A stretch of 64,000 nt of DNA from Lolium rigidum. Lineage: Eukaryota > Streptophyta > Magnoliopsida > Poales > Poaceae. The position numbers were made by a program, and so were the translations under genes. The stretch is taken from NCBI RefSeq assembly GCF_022539505.1, contig NC_061514.1:246996124-247060123 (forward strand), in the 5' to 3' direction. Shown here one piece after another: positions 1 to 10,925 of the stretch. Every line of letters begins with the position of its first letter. Positions within the stretch are counted from its first letter, which is position 1. Under the pieces are notes generated by a model. That model did no database searches and was not told the DNA's origin. It saw nothing but the letters and a program-made list of their open reading frames with translations.

Positions 1-396
1 AATAACAGAACCAAGTCATGGCAGTAGAGCAATAGCAGTAGCCAGCACATAATAGCAGCACACACAAAGCCTAGCGCAGCAGCAGCAACCATAGCCAGCA
101 AAGCACAGCAGCAACCTCACAGCATGGCAGCGCCTCCAAAAAGAGGAGCCGCCATTACATGCCCTAGCACATGAGGAGGAAGATCAGATGAGAAGAAAAA
201 GAGGGAGCCACTTACCGGCGAAGCAGAGAGCGCAGCCTTGGCGGCATGGCGGCACACGCCGGGCGAACGGCGGCGCCAGGCCAAGCCGAGCCAGGCCATC
301 ACCTCGCCGCAACGCCGGCATCACTACGGCGGCGCCACGGCGCCAGGGACGCCGGTGAACGGCAGATCTTCACGGATCCATGCGGCCGGGGTGCAG
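1..396. other. Flanking host sequence left of element A
   Basis: No gene can be called with confidence. The first 130 bases are rich in AGC/CAG triplets. On the minus strand a good splice-donor match (CCG followed by GTAAGTGG) lies near 217, preceded by a GC-rich open stretch from about 302. This could be the end of a first exon, but no continuation is visible. Element A inserted immediately to the right. If A is removed, this sequence joins the 3' flank of the zf-XS-like gene near 7487. Confidence 0.4.
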
Positions 397-1924
397 TGAT
401 AACCCACAAGTATAGGGGATCGCGGCAGTCTTCGCGGGTAGTGAAACCCAATTTATTGATTCGACACAAGGGGAGGTAAAGAATACTTATAAGCCTTAAC
501 AACTGAGTTGTCAATTCAGCTGCACCTGGAAAAGCACTAGCAACAGGGGTGATGTGAAAGTAGCAGTGATATGAGAGCAGTAGTAACAGTAACACGGCAG
601 CAGTAATAGTAACACATGGGGCAATGGCACCAGAAGATAGTTGATACTACTTCCAATGACTTGTAGAACGAGTATATAATGATGAAAGATGGACCGGGGT
701 TTCCAGCTATCTACACTAGTGGCAACTCTCCAATAACAAGTGTTGGGTGAACAAATTACAGTCGGGCAATTGATAGGATTGAAATAGCATTAAGACAGAA
801 TATCAAGATCATTAATCATGTAGGCATGTTTTCCAATTATAGTCGTACGTGCTCGCAATGAGAAACTTGCACAACATCTTTTGTCCTACCAGCCGGTGGC
901 AGCCGGGCCTCTAGGGAATCTACTGGATATTAAGGTACTCCTTTTAATAGAGTACCGGAGCAAAGCATTAACACTCCGTGAAAACATGTGATCCTCACAT
1001 CACCACCATCCCCTCCGGTTGTCCCGATTTCTGTCACTTCGGGGCCTTTGGTTCCGGACAGTGACATGTGCATACAACTTGTAGATACAATCTAAGCAAT
1101 AAGTATAAAGCTTAAATCTAAGATCATGCCACTCGGGCCCTAGTGACAAGCATTAAGCATAACAAGATTGCAACAACAATAACTTCATAAACTTTGTAGA
1201 TAGAAAATCATAACGTAACAATCCATCGGATCCCGACAAACACAACACCGATTACATCAGATGAATCTCAATCATGTAAGGCAGCTCATGAGATCATTGT
1301 ATTGAAGTACATGGGAGAGATGATACCAACTAGCTACAGCTAGAACCCGTAGTCCATGGGGGAACTACTCACGGAGCATGATGGAGGCGATGGCGTTGAT
1401 GGAGATGGCTTCCGGGGCACTTCCCCGTCTCGGCAGGGTGCCGGAACGGAGACTTCGTCCCCGAATTGGAGTTTCGCGATGGTGGCGGCGCCCCTGGAGT
1501 CTTTCTGGAGTTTCGTCAATTGGTACTGCGTTTTTAGGTCGAAAGGGCTTAAATAGGCGAAGAGGCGGCGCATGAGGGGCGACAGGGTGGCCCCACACCA
1601 GGCCGGCGCGGCCAGGGTGTGGCCCGCGCGGCCCACATGTGTGGTGGCCCCCTGGCTCTCCTCCGACTCTCCTTCGGTGTTCTGGATGCTTCCGGGAAAA
1701 ATAGGATGTTGGGTCTTCGTTTCGTCGAATTCCGAGAATATTGCCCGAACAGCCTTTTCGGAACCAAAAACAACGAGAAAACGAGAACCGGCACTGTGGC
1801 ATCTTGTTAATAGGTTAGTTCCGGAAAATGCATAAAAACATTATAAAGTGCAAGCAAAACATGTAAGTATTGTCATAAAACAAGCATGGAACATCGAAAT
1901 TATAGGTACGTTGGAGACGTATCG
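397..1924 (-). repeat. 3' LTR of element A
   Basis: 1528 bp, matching 5954-7486 base for base over long stretches. The expected terminal CA reads CG at 1923-1924. The GC-rich promoter block sits near 1560-1640. Reading frames across it are chance ORFs. Confidence 0.85.
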
Positions 1925-4369
1925 GCATCCCCAAGCTTAGTTCATGCTCGTCCTCGAGTAGGTAAACGATAAAAAGAATAATTTCCGTAGTGACATGCTA
2001 CTTACATAACCTTGATCATACTATTACAAAGCACATGAGATGAATGAAGTGACTCAAGGCAATAATCTATAGTTGCTAACAAATAGATAACATATAGCAA
2101 AACTTTTCATGAAGAGTACTTTCAAGACAAGCATCAAAAATCTTGCACAAGAGTTAACTCATAAAGCAATAGATTCGAAGTAAAGGCATTGAAGCAACAC
2201 AGAGGAAGATTTAAGTTTCAGCAATTGCTTTCAACTTTCAACATGCATATCTCATGGATAATTGTCAACATAAAGTAATATGATGAATGCAAATAAGCAA
2301 GTATGTAAGAATCAATGCACAGCTTGACACAAGTGTTTGCTTCTAAGATGGAAGGAAGTAGGTAAACCGACTCAACATAAAGTAAAAGAAAGGCCCTTCG
2401 CAGAGGGAAGCAGGGATTAAATCATGTGCTAGAGCTTTTTAAGTTTTGAAATCATATAGAGAGCATAAAAGTAAAGTTTTGAGAGGTGTTTGTTGTTGTC
2501 TACGAATGGTAGTGGGTACTCTAACCCCCTCATCAAATAGACTTTCAAAGAGCGGCTCCCATGAAGGACGTTATGTCTACCAGCAAGGTAGATCATCCCT
2601 CTTCTCTTTTGTTTACACATGTACTTTAGTTTTATTTATGGTTGACACTCCTCCCAACCTTTTGCTTACACAAGCCATGGCTAACCGAATCCTCGGGTGC
2701 CTTCCAACATTCACATACCATGAAGGAGTGTCTATTTGCAAAATTAAGTTGCTTACTGATGAATCAGAGCAAAACATGTGAAGAGAATTATTAATGAAGT
2801 TAATTAATTGGGGGCTGGGAACCCCGCGCCAGCTCTTTTTGCAAAATTATTGGATAAGCGGATGAAGCCACTAGTCCATTGGTGAAAGCTGCCCAACAAG
2901 ATTGAAAGATAAAACACCACTTACTTCCTCATGAGCTATAAAACATTGACACAAATTGAGAAGCATTTTGAAGGTTTAAAGGTAGCACATGAAGTATTTA
3001 CTTGGAATGGCAGAAAATACCACATAGTATGTAGGTATGGTGGACACAAATGGCATAGGTTTTGGCTCAAGGTTTTGGATGCACGAGAAGCATTCCCTCT
3101 CAGTACAAGGCTTTGGCTAGCAAGGTTGTTTGAAGCAAACACAAGTATGAACCGAGTACAACAAAACTCACATAAGAACATATTGCAAGCATTATAAAAC
3201 TCTACATTGTCTTCCTTGTTGCTCAAACACTTCTACCGAGAAAATATCTAGACCTTAGAGAGACCAATCATGCAAACCAATTTCAACAAGCTCTACGGTA
3301 TTTCTCCACTAATAGGTTTAAACTACATGATGCAAGAGAAACATGATCTACTTGAGAGCTCAAAACAATTGCCAAGTATCAAATTATCCAAGACAATATG
3401 AGGCATTTTCTGTTTCCAACCAAATAGCAATAAATGCAATAGCTTCCAACTTTTATCATTGAACATTAAAAGTAAAACGAAGAACACAAGTGTTCATATG
3501 AAAAAGCGGAGCGTGTATCTCTCCCACACAAGGATTGCTAGGATCCGAATTTATTCAAACATAAACAAAAATAAAAACACACAAACGCTCCAAGTAAAGC
3601 ACATATGATGTGACCGAATAAAAATATAGTTTCAATAGAAGAAACCTGATAAGTTGATGAAGAAGGGGGTGCCTTGGGCTTCCCCAAGCTTAGATGCTTG
3701 AGTCTTCTTGAAATATGCAGGGATGAACCACGGGGGCATCCCCAAGCTTAGACTTTTCACTCTTCTTGATCATATATCATCCTCCTCTCTTGACCCTTGA
3801 AAACTTCCTTCACACCAAACTTCTCATAAACTTCATTAGAGGGGTTAGTACTCAAAAAAACTTGAATCCACCTTGGTCCTGTAGTGACACATTTCAAGAA
3901 CTCGATAAAACATTAGCTACAGCTCTCCACGTGTAGAAAGCCTTGCTTAAAGTCCGCAAGAGACAATGCAAAAAACAGAGACAGAATCTGCCAAAACAAA
4001 ACAGCCAGTAAAGACGAATTTTAAACAGGTACTTCCGTTGCTCAAATCAGAAAACTCAAAACTAACGAAAGTTGCGTACATATCTGAGGAACACGCACGT
4101 AAATTGGCATAATTTTCTGAGTTACCTACAGAGAAAACAGTCCAGATTCGTGACAGATAGAAATCTGTTTCTGCGCAGAAATCCAAATCTAGTATCAACC
4201 TTCGATTAGAGGCTTCACTTGGCACAACATTGCAATAAAATAAAGATAAGGAGAGGTTGCTACAGTAGTAACAACTTCCAAGACACAAAAAAAACAGTAG
4301 CAAAATAAACACATGGGTTGTCTCCCAAGAAGTTCTTTCTTTATAGCCATTAAGATGGGCTCAGCAGTT
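1925..4369 (-). other. 3' non-coding region of element A
   Basis: About 2.4 kb with no supported gene. It has the polypurine tract next to the 3' LTR (1925-1938, AAGCTTGGGGATGC in sense) and two further copies of nearly the same motif at 3678-3691 and 3735-3749. The part just after the ORF (about 4310-4340) contains the GGGAGACAACCC block that also follows the ORFs of elements B, D and E. Blocks of this region recur in C, B, D and E. Confidence 0.7.
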
Positions 4370-5695
4370 TTAATGATGTACTCGCAAGAAATAAGAGTTG
4401 AAGCAAAAGAGAGAATCAAGAAGCAAATTCAAAACACATTTAAGTCTAACCCACTTACTATGCATTGGAATCTTGTACACAAATAAATTCATGAAGAACA
4501 AAGTGACAAGCATAAGAAGGTAAAACAAGAGTAACTTCAAAATTTTAAGCATATAGAGAGGTGTTTTAGTACCATGCAAATTTCTACAACCATATTTTCC
4601 TCTCTAATAATAATTTTCAGTAGCTTCATGAATAAACTCAACAACATAACTATCACATACATCATGCTTTTCATGATTCACAAACACATAATTTTTATCA
4701 AGCTCAGAAATAATAGGATTAAAACTTCCAAACCCACTTTTATCAATAGTGTAACAAGATGATTGATCAATCTCAAAAGATATGGGACTCATAGATAAAG
4801 TCAAGATCTCTCCAATCCCATTTTCATTAGTAGTACAATTAATAGTATCAAGTAACATAGGACCATCATCTAGATATTTATCATAAACATTTGCCAAGCA
4901 AAACTCTTTAGTATCATGCATTTCGACATCAGGCACAAACAAAGCATTATTATAAAATTTATCAAAGTAGCATGGATTATCATAAATAACAGTAGCATAA
5001 TTATTCTCACAAGTTTTACTCATAGGTACTATTTCAAGAGAATCCACAGGAACATAACATTCATCCTCCTTTGGTAAGCATGGAGGACAATTAAATAATG
5101 TAAGAGATAAAGAGTTACTCTCATTAGAAGGTTGGCATGGGTAGCTAATCCATTCTTCCTCCTTTTGTTCATCACTCTCCTCTTATTTTTCATCCAATGA
5201 GCTTTCAGGTTCAACAATTTCTTCTTTCACTGGTTCTTGCAAATTGTGAGTGCATTCTTGTGCATTAATGAGTCTCTCTTTATAATCAATGATATAAGGA
5301 TTATCACCGTAGCTTTCTATGCAAAAATTAAGGATAGAAGAGACATAATCTTTAAGGTCCTTACAAACAACACAAGTTTCATAATTTTTAGACATGAAGG
5401 ATTCTATCTCAGAGGCTCCCATAAATATGACAAATTGTTCTACCTCTTCAAACCCAAAATGAATATAGCTATTCCAATTATAGTTCTTAATTAAAAATTC
5501 CTCACTAAAGCCACATTGAAATTTAAGATGTTTAGTATCCTGTTTAGAGCAACAGTTTATATCATGGCGTTTAAGCAAGATTTTAGCAATTGTTTTCAAT
5601 TTTTCTATCACAGCTCTCATAACTTTTCCCGTTCTTGATTCTCTATAGTTATTATATAATTCAATAAGCTCCAAATAGGTTGTAGGTTCTCCCAT
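4370..5695 (-). pseudogene. Element A ORF of unknown function with C-terminal membrane segment
   Basis: One reading frame of about 442 codons starts with MGEPTTYLELIELY at 5695, about 230 bases inside the primer site. It is broken only by two in-frame stops, at 5183-5185 (TAA) and 4604-4606 (TAG); the frame is unchanged across both. The first 170 residues are helical and Cys-containing (CCSKQ, CVVCKDL). The middle is acidic and rich in Asn, Asp and Tyr. Near the C-terminus a 20-residue hydrophobic run (from LLLFYLLMLV) looks like a transmembrane helix. Proteins of this type are common in Triticeae repeats as hypothetical proteins (from memory). It has no gag zinc knuckle, protease or polymerase motif. 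A role resembling the env-like position of Athila elements is only a guess. Confidence 0.65.
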
Positions 5696-5923
5696 AGCAA
5701 CAGTTTTTAATTTTTCGGTTTTTCAAATTTTTATGGATTTTCGGGTATATGAGGAAAATAAAACAAGACAAAAAGAAACTAATCAAAATAATACTAGACA
5801 GAAATAAACTAAGCACAAATAAACTAGACAAAAGTAAACTAAGCAAAACAATATAAAATAAAACAAAAACAGAGAGAGAGGTAGAGTGTACTCCCCAGGT
5901 GAACTTATGAGTAGAGCTATGCC

Positions 5924-5940
5924 TCCCCGGCAACGGCGCC
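5924..5940 (-). other. Primer binding site of element A (tRNA-Asp)
   Basis: In sense it reads GGCGCCGTTGCCGGGGA, complementary to the 3' end of plant tRNA-Asp, 13 bases inside the 5' LTR. The base before it is disturbed: the plus strand reads GGCGCCGTGAAAATAG where element C has GGCGCCAGAAAATAG, a change at a CAG triplet. Confidence 0.85.
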
Positions 5941-5953
5941 GTGAAAATAGTCT

Positions 5954-7486
5954 TGATGACCCACAAGTATAGGGGATCGCAACGAGTCTTCGAGGGAAGT
6001 AAAACCCAAATTTATTGATTCGACACAAGGGGAGGTAAAGAATACTTATAAGCCTTAACAACTGAGTTGTCAATTCAGCTGCACCTGGAAAAGCACTAGT
6101 AACAGGGGTGATGTGAAAGCAGCAGATAATATGAGAGCAATAGTAACGAGTAACACAGACAGCAGATACTAGATAACACAGAGGCAATGGCACCAGAAAA
6201 TAGTTGATACTACTTCCAATGTCATATAGGAACGAGTATATGATGATGAGAGATGGACCGGGGTTCCCAGCTATCTACACTAGTGGTAACTCTCCAATAA
6301 CAAGTGTTGGGTGAACAAATTACAGTTGGGCAATTGATAGGATTGAAATAGCATTAAGACGGAACATCAAGATCATTAATCATGTAGGCATGTTTTCCAT
6401 ATATAGTCATACGTGCTCGCAATGAGAAACTTGTACAACATCTTTTGTCCTACCAGTCGGTGGCAGCCGGGCCTCTAGGGAATCTACTGGAAATTAAGGC
6501 ACTCCTTTTAATAGAGCACCGGAGCAAAGCATTAACACTCCGTGAAAACATGTGATCCTCATACCTATGCCTTCCCCTCCAGTTATCCCAGTTGCTGTCA
6601 CTCTGGGGCCTCGGGTTCCGGACATAGACATGTGCAAACAACTTGTAGATACAATCTAAGCAATAATTATAGATCTTAAATCTAAGATCATGCCGCTCGG
6701 GCCCTAGTGACAAGCATTAAACACAACAAGATTGCGGCAACAATAACTTCATAAACTTTATAGATAGACTAATCATAATGTAACAATCCATCGGATCCCG
6801 ACAAACACAACACCGATTACATCAGATGAATCTCAATCATGTAAGGCAGCTCATGAGATCATTGTATTGAATTACATGGGGGAGAGAATACCAACTAGCT
6901 ACAGCTAGAACCCGTAGTCCATGGGGGAACTACTGACGGAGCATGATGGAGGCGGTGGCGTTGATGGAGATGGCTTCCGGGGGCACTTCCCCGTCCCGGC
7001 GAGGTGCCGGAACAGAGACTTCGTCCCCCGAATTGGAGTTTCGCGATGGTGGCGGCGCCCCGGAGTCTTTCTGGAGTTTCGTCAATTGGTATCGATGTTT
7101 TAGGTCAGGACGGCTTAAATAGGCGAAGAGGCGGAGTCGGAGGGGCCACGGGGCCTCCTCACACTAGGGGGGCGCCCCCCTTGGGCCGCGCCGCCCACAC
7201 GTGTGGGGCCCCCAGGGCACCCCTCTGGTCCCACTCTGGCTTTCTGGAAGCTTCCGGGAAAAATAAGGTTCTGGGCGTTGATTTCGTCCGATTCCGAGAA
7301 TATTGCCCGAACAGCCTTTCTGGAACCAAAAACAACAGAAAACGAGAACCGGCACTTCGGCATCTTGTTAATAGGTTAGTTCCGGAAAATGCATAAAAAC
7401 ATTATAAAGTGCGAGCAAAACATGTAAGTATTGTCATAAAACAAGCATGGAACATCAGAAATTATAGGTATGTTGGAGACGTATCA
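5954..7486 (-). repeat. 5' LTR of element A
   Basis: 1533 bp, from TGATGACCCACAAG on the plus strand to GACGTATCA. It carries the GC-rich block near 7140-7215. A TATTTAAG-type TATA element follows in sense (plus strand around 7118). Confidence 0.85.
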
Positions 7487-7794
7487 GCAGCAAATCTAGT
7501 AGGGAGCCCAATCTAGTACTCCATCTGGTCCATATGTATGTAGTTAAATCTACAAGCAAATCTATAGGGAATGTACGATAAATTCACACGGTCATATAGT
7601 AGAATAGGGATAGATAATAGGGATCCCTCCCTAGATAATAAGCTGCATACAACAGCCAAACATAGTAACAGGTTCGAGGTTCTTCGCAGCACCATCATAC
7701 TAACAACATAACAACAAGGGATCCCTAGCTAACAACAAAGGGATCCCAACAATAAAATGGAGGAGGCAGCAGCAGCACACGTCCAGGACTCCGC
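7487..7794. other. 3' flank of the zf-XS-like gene
   Basis: About 300 bases between element A and the stop codon of the minus-strand gene. It is AT-rich with a repeated GGGATCCC theme (around 7620, 7720, 7740). It may include the 3' UTR; I see no clear poly(A) signal or other feature. Confidence 0.4.
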
Positions 7795-8985
7795 CTACGC
7801 CATCTGCCTCTGCCTCCACTTGTTGCTCCCCTTGGGAGCCTTGGGCTTGAGCGGAGGCATGCGCCCGGCGGAGATCTCCACCCGCTGGATGCTTGCGGAG
7901 GTGCATGCCGAGCGCCATGTGCTTGGCGCGGAAGGAGTGGGGGTTCACCGACGCGCCGACCTTGGGGTTGATGTTGCCGATGTTCTCGGCATGCGTGAGG
8001 AGGCGGTTGAAGTCGGTGCCGCCGAGCCTCCTAGTGCGAAGGGGCACTCGTAGACACCCTTGGCGAAGTAGGAGACGTATCGGCCGACCTGCAGCCTCCG
8101 CAACACTCGGCGAGTCTTGATGTCATGGTGCTTGTCGTCGCTGCCGACGTCGCTGCCAGACAGCTGATCCATATCAAACGGGAACTATTAGTGAATGAGT
8201 TGCAACGATGACTAACGTGCATGATAACAAAGTTAGGAAAAACAGAGGCAAGCTCAGTTAGAGTGGAAACGATTATATGTCTACAGGGGGATGTAGTCAG
8301 CGAACCAAAGCTCATGCACAACAGATTTGTACACAGAAATGGTTCGCTGAACCCTCCCTGTAAAAATTTGTGCCCACCGATTCATCATAGGCAAAGAAAC
8401 AGATTCCAGATCTGAACTTGAACACATTCTAGATTATTTGCAAAATTAAATGGTTGATATCTTTTGATTCGTGCATAAAATAACCGATTGAGATCCTATG
8501 ATTACTTGCATAAATTAACCGATTGAGATCCCATTATTACTTGCATAAATTAACCGAACGGCCGAACCCCAAATCCTAAACGAAATCAAGGAGGGATCAA
8601 AGCAAAATGGAATAAAATCGGCGCAAATATTAGCCCAATACTCATCCATCCACAGATCCATCTACACCAGCAAAAATAGGGTTCTAAAAGGAATGGGGAA
8701 CATAAAAAGGAAGCAAACCGTAGTTACCTCGTTCCATGCGTCCTCCATGGAGGTGTCATAGGGGTTCGGGGGCGGGACGTACGACACATACTCGTAGGGG
8801 TCATATCCCGGCGGGATCTGACCGCGACCGGCGGTAGCAGCCTCCGATGCACCGGCGGAGGAGGCGGCGACGTCCGTTGAGGGGACGGCGGCGACGTCCG
8901 TTGAGGGGATGGCGTCGAAGAGGGAGGCGTCGCGCTTGGAGCCGACGGCGCCGTGGACGATGGGATTGGCATTCTCCTTATCCAT
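7795..8985 (-). CDS. zf-XS-like zinc-finger protein, two exons, two apparent frameshifts
   Basis: Exon 1 runs 8985-8728, from MDKENANP to AWNE, with a tandem PSTDVAA repeat and a Pro/Tyr-rich tail. It ends at a good donor (GAG then GTAACT). The intron (8727-8185) ends in CTAATAG, and exon 2 continues in phase to a TAG at 7795-7797. Exon 2 has an acidic stretch (MDQLSGSDVGSDD), then a segment like the plant XS zinc finger: GRYVSYFAKGVYECPF, then DFNRLLTHAENIG and HSFRAKHMALGMHLR. This has the order of the zf-XS family (CPFC, a hydrophobic-HA motif, then a conserved AxHxALxxxLR), known from RNA-silencing proteins such as SGS3. A basic tail ends in WRQRQMA. The frame breaks near 8040, at the second Cys of CPFC, and near 7896. 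Both lie at CTG/CAG-type triplets, so both may be sequencing errors. Expected length is about 215 residues. The family call is from motif memory, not a search. Confidence 0.55.
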
Positions 8986-9129
8986 CTCGCCGGCAGAGGA
9001 GAGGGAGAGGGAGAGGGTTTTTTGCTTTGGAGAAGATGATGGGACGTGAGAGAGGCGGCGTTGCGTGGGCGAGTGAGAGTGACAGAGATAGTGGGAGGAG
9101 GCGTCTATAAAGGCGAGGGGTGGTTAATG

Positions 9130-9289
9130 CGACCCGCGTCCTACGCGTCCACCGCTGCACGTCTGCACGTCTTGGATTTCTGCAATACGACACGCGTCCA
9201 CGATTGCACGTCTTTGACTTCTGCGCCGCGACCCGCGTCTACACGTCAACAATTGCACGTCTTCCATTTCTGCACCGCAACACGCGTCC
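9130..9289. repeat. Degenerate tandem repeat with CGCG boxes upstream of the zf-XS-like gene
   Basis: About three imperfect units of 40-58 bases, each of the form (A/C)CGCGT, then TTGCACGTC, then a T-rich TTTCTGC segment. There are six CGCG cores and several ACGTC cores in 160 bases. The array lies 145-305 bases upstream of the gene's start codon, so it is probably in its promoter. CGCG boxes are the known binding sites of CAMTA factors in plants; binding here is inferred. Confidence 0.55.
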
Positions 9290-9837
9290 TCGAGTCTAAC
9301 CCTGGAAATTTAGATATACTCTGGTATAACCTCGAGTATTATACTAGTATTTTTTGTGTGCTCAGTTTTCCCCTTGAGTGCTAATACTGGCTAGTGCAAT
9401 ATGCTCAGTTTTACCCTCAAGTAGCTGGTCAACAGATAGTCAACAAATGGGATTAACTAGTTAAGTGAGTAATTTAATGTGCCAAAAATTCCGAAAAATA
9501 GTGGCACATACTCATGGAGTCTTTACCACAAATTGCCAGTTCTCAAAACATAGATAAGTCATAGATAAATCAAGTTTTACCACAAATTGCCATTTCTCAA
9601 AGGCCTTCTCAAATCACCTAGTAGCTATGAAGGTGCATGGTTTTCCACAATAAGCCCTTCCCAAAACAGACTTTCCCCAAAACATACTTTGTCTAAATGA
9701 GGCCACAATTCTCACACTCATGTATATTTGTATTGCAAATAGTTTGAGATAGGCCAAGATGGGTTTCATTGTACAAAACACGCATTTTCCATTTTTTAAA
9801 TCTCATATTTGAATCCCTTAGTTTGTTTATTACATAG
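9290..9837. other. AT-rich intergenic sequence with element-end-like motifs
   Basis: No gene is seen. It contains CTCAGTTTTCCCC (about 9360) and GCTCAGTTTTACCC (about 9400). Both resemble the proposed terminal repeats of the neighbouring element, so an older related end may lie here. Confidence 0.35.
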
Positions 9838-10088
9838 GTGCCCTTGGTTTCTTGATACTACTCAGTTTTGCCCTCTCCCTCCATAAATTCTCTCACACGT
9901 GCAACATTGCCCTGATTGGTCTAGCCCATGTCACGCGGATCGTGCCCGCCGACCGTTGATCGTATGATCTAACGGGCAGGATAACCCCTCTCTCTCTCTG
10001 TCGGTGGTTACCTTCCACTCTCTAAGTATGCTAAAGGGCGGTTTTTCGTATTCATTTTCACGCGCTAAAAATTATAAACTCTTTTAGG

Positions 10089-10331
10089 CATTACTTTTCA
10101 CGCAAAAAATGATAAACCATCACCGATTTGTTGTAGCCATTAATTTTCACGCAAAAAATGATAAACCATCACCGATTTGTTGTAGCCATTAATTTTCACG
10201 AAAAAAATGATAAACCATCACCGATTTGTTGTATCCATTACTTTTCACGCAAAAATGATAAACCATCACCGATTTCTTGTAGCCATTACTATTCACGGTA
10301 AAAATGATAAACGAACCAATCTATCTATCTC
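10089..10331. repeat. 49-bp tandem array, five units
   Basis: Units begin near 10089, 10138, 10187, 10236 and 10284, giving spacings of 49, 49, 49 and 48. Each has TTTTCACGC, an A-run, ATGATAAACCATCACC and GATTTGTTGTAGCC. The first four copies are nearly identical and the fifth is diverged. A degenerate forerunner lies at about 10050-10088. Units abut with no spacers. Confidence 0.9.
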
Positions 10332-10378
10332 TGTATTTGAAGTTTGGAAGGGTTCACCATCTACTTATGTTAACTTTC

Positions 10379-10925
10379 GAGGTTTTGACCTGAAAACAAA
10401 TGGGTATTATAAAGGGAAATAAAAGTACAAAAAAAATGTAAAAACGAAACAATCTACCTATCTTTGTATAGAAGATCGTCTGTATGATTTTTGAGGTCAT
10501 TTAGAGAAGGTAGAAAAAAATCCCTTTTGAGAAGGTCGAAAAAACTTAACTTGTTACAAAAGCTGGTTTCAGTGAGACCTAACCAAATTTGGCATACATT
10601 ATGCCATATCTATAACAAGAAGGAATATCTAAAAGGGAAAGTTTCACAAAATTTGAAATTTAAGGCGAAAATGATGCCATACATGATGCTGTTTTTCGAG
10701 GTTTTGACCTGAAAATCAATTGGGTATTATAAAGGGAAATAAAAGTTCGAAAAATATAAAAACGAAACAATCTATCTATCTATGTATAGAAGATCAGCTG
10801 TATGAAATTTGAGGTCATTTAGAGAAGGTAGAATAAATCACCTTGTTAGAAAAGCTGGTTTCAGTGAGACGAAACGGCATGCGTTTAAGCAAAGTGATTT
10901 TTTCGAACATCTCCAAATTACCCCA
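10379..10925. repeat. Direct duplication with 319-bp offset
   Basis: The segment starting GAGGTTTTGACCTGAAAA at 10379 recurs at 10698 with small differences. Shared blocks are GGGTATTATAAAGGGAAATA, ACGAAACAATCTA, TATAGAAGATC and AGCTGGTTTCAGTGAGAC. The two copies lie just after the 49-bp array. No coding potential is evident. Confidence 0.8.

Larger units (their letters stand above)
397..7486 (-). mobile_element. Element A: Athila-lineage LTR retrotransposon, non-autonomous
   Basis: Complete minus-strand element of about 7.1 kb. The 5' LTR is at 5954-7486 and the 3' LTR at 397-1924. The LTRs start TGATACGTCTCC and end CA in the element's own direction. A primer site complementary to tRNA-Asp lies just inside the 5' LTR, and a purine tract lies next to the 3' LTR. 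The flanks share GCAG (393-396 and 7487-7490), a nearly complete target duplication. The only coding region is a 442-codon ORF with two stop codons; no gag, protease, reverse transcriptase or integrase is seen. The tRNA-Asp primer site is typical of Athila-lineage Ty3/gypsy elements. Sabrina/WHAM kinship is inferred from LTR style. Mobility would depend on proteins supplied by other elements. Confidence 0.85.

Noticed and set aside
117..302. First exon with GTAAGT donor on the minus strand
   Set aside because: A single donor match in GC-rich sequence, with no partner exon or recognised protein.
10089..10331. 49-bp array as a CRISPR-like array
   Set aside because: Units abut with no spacers, the host is a plant, and the whole unit is repeated.
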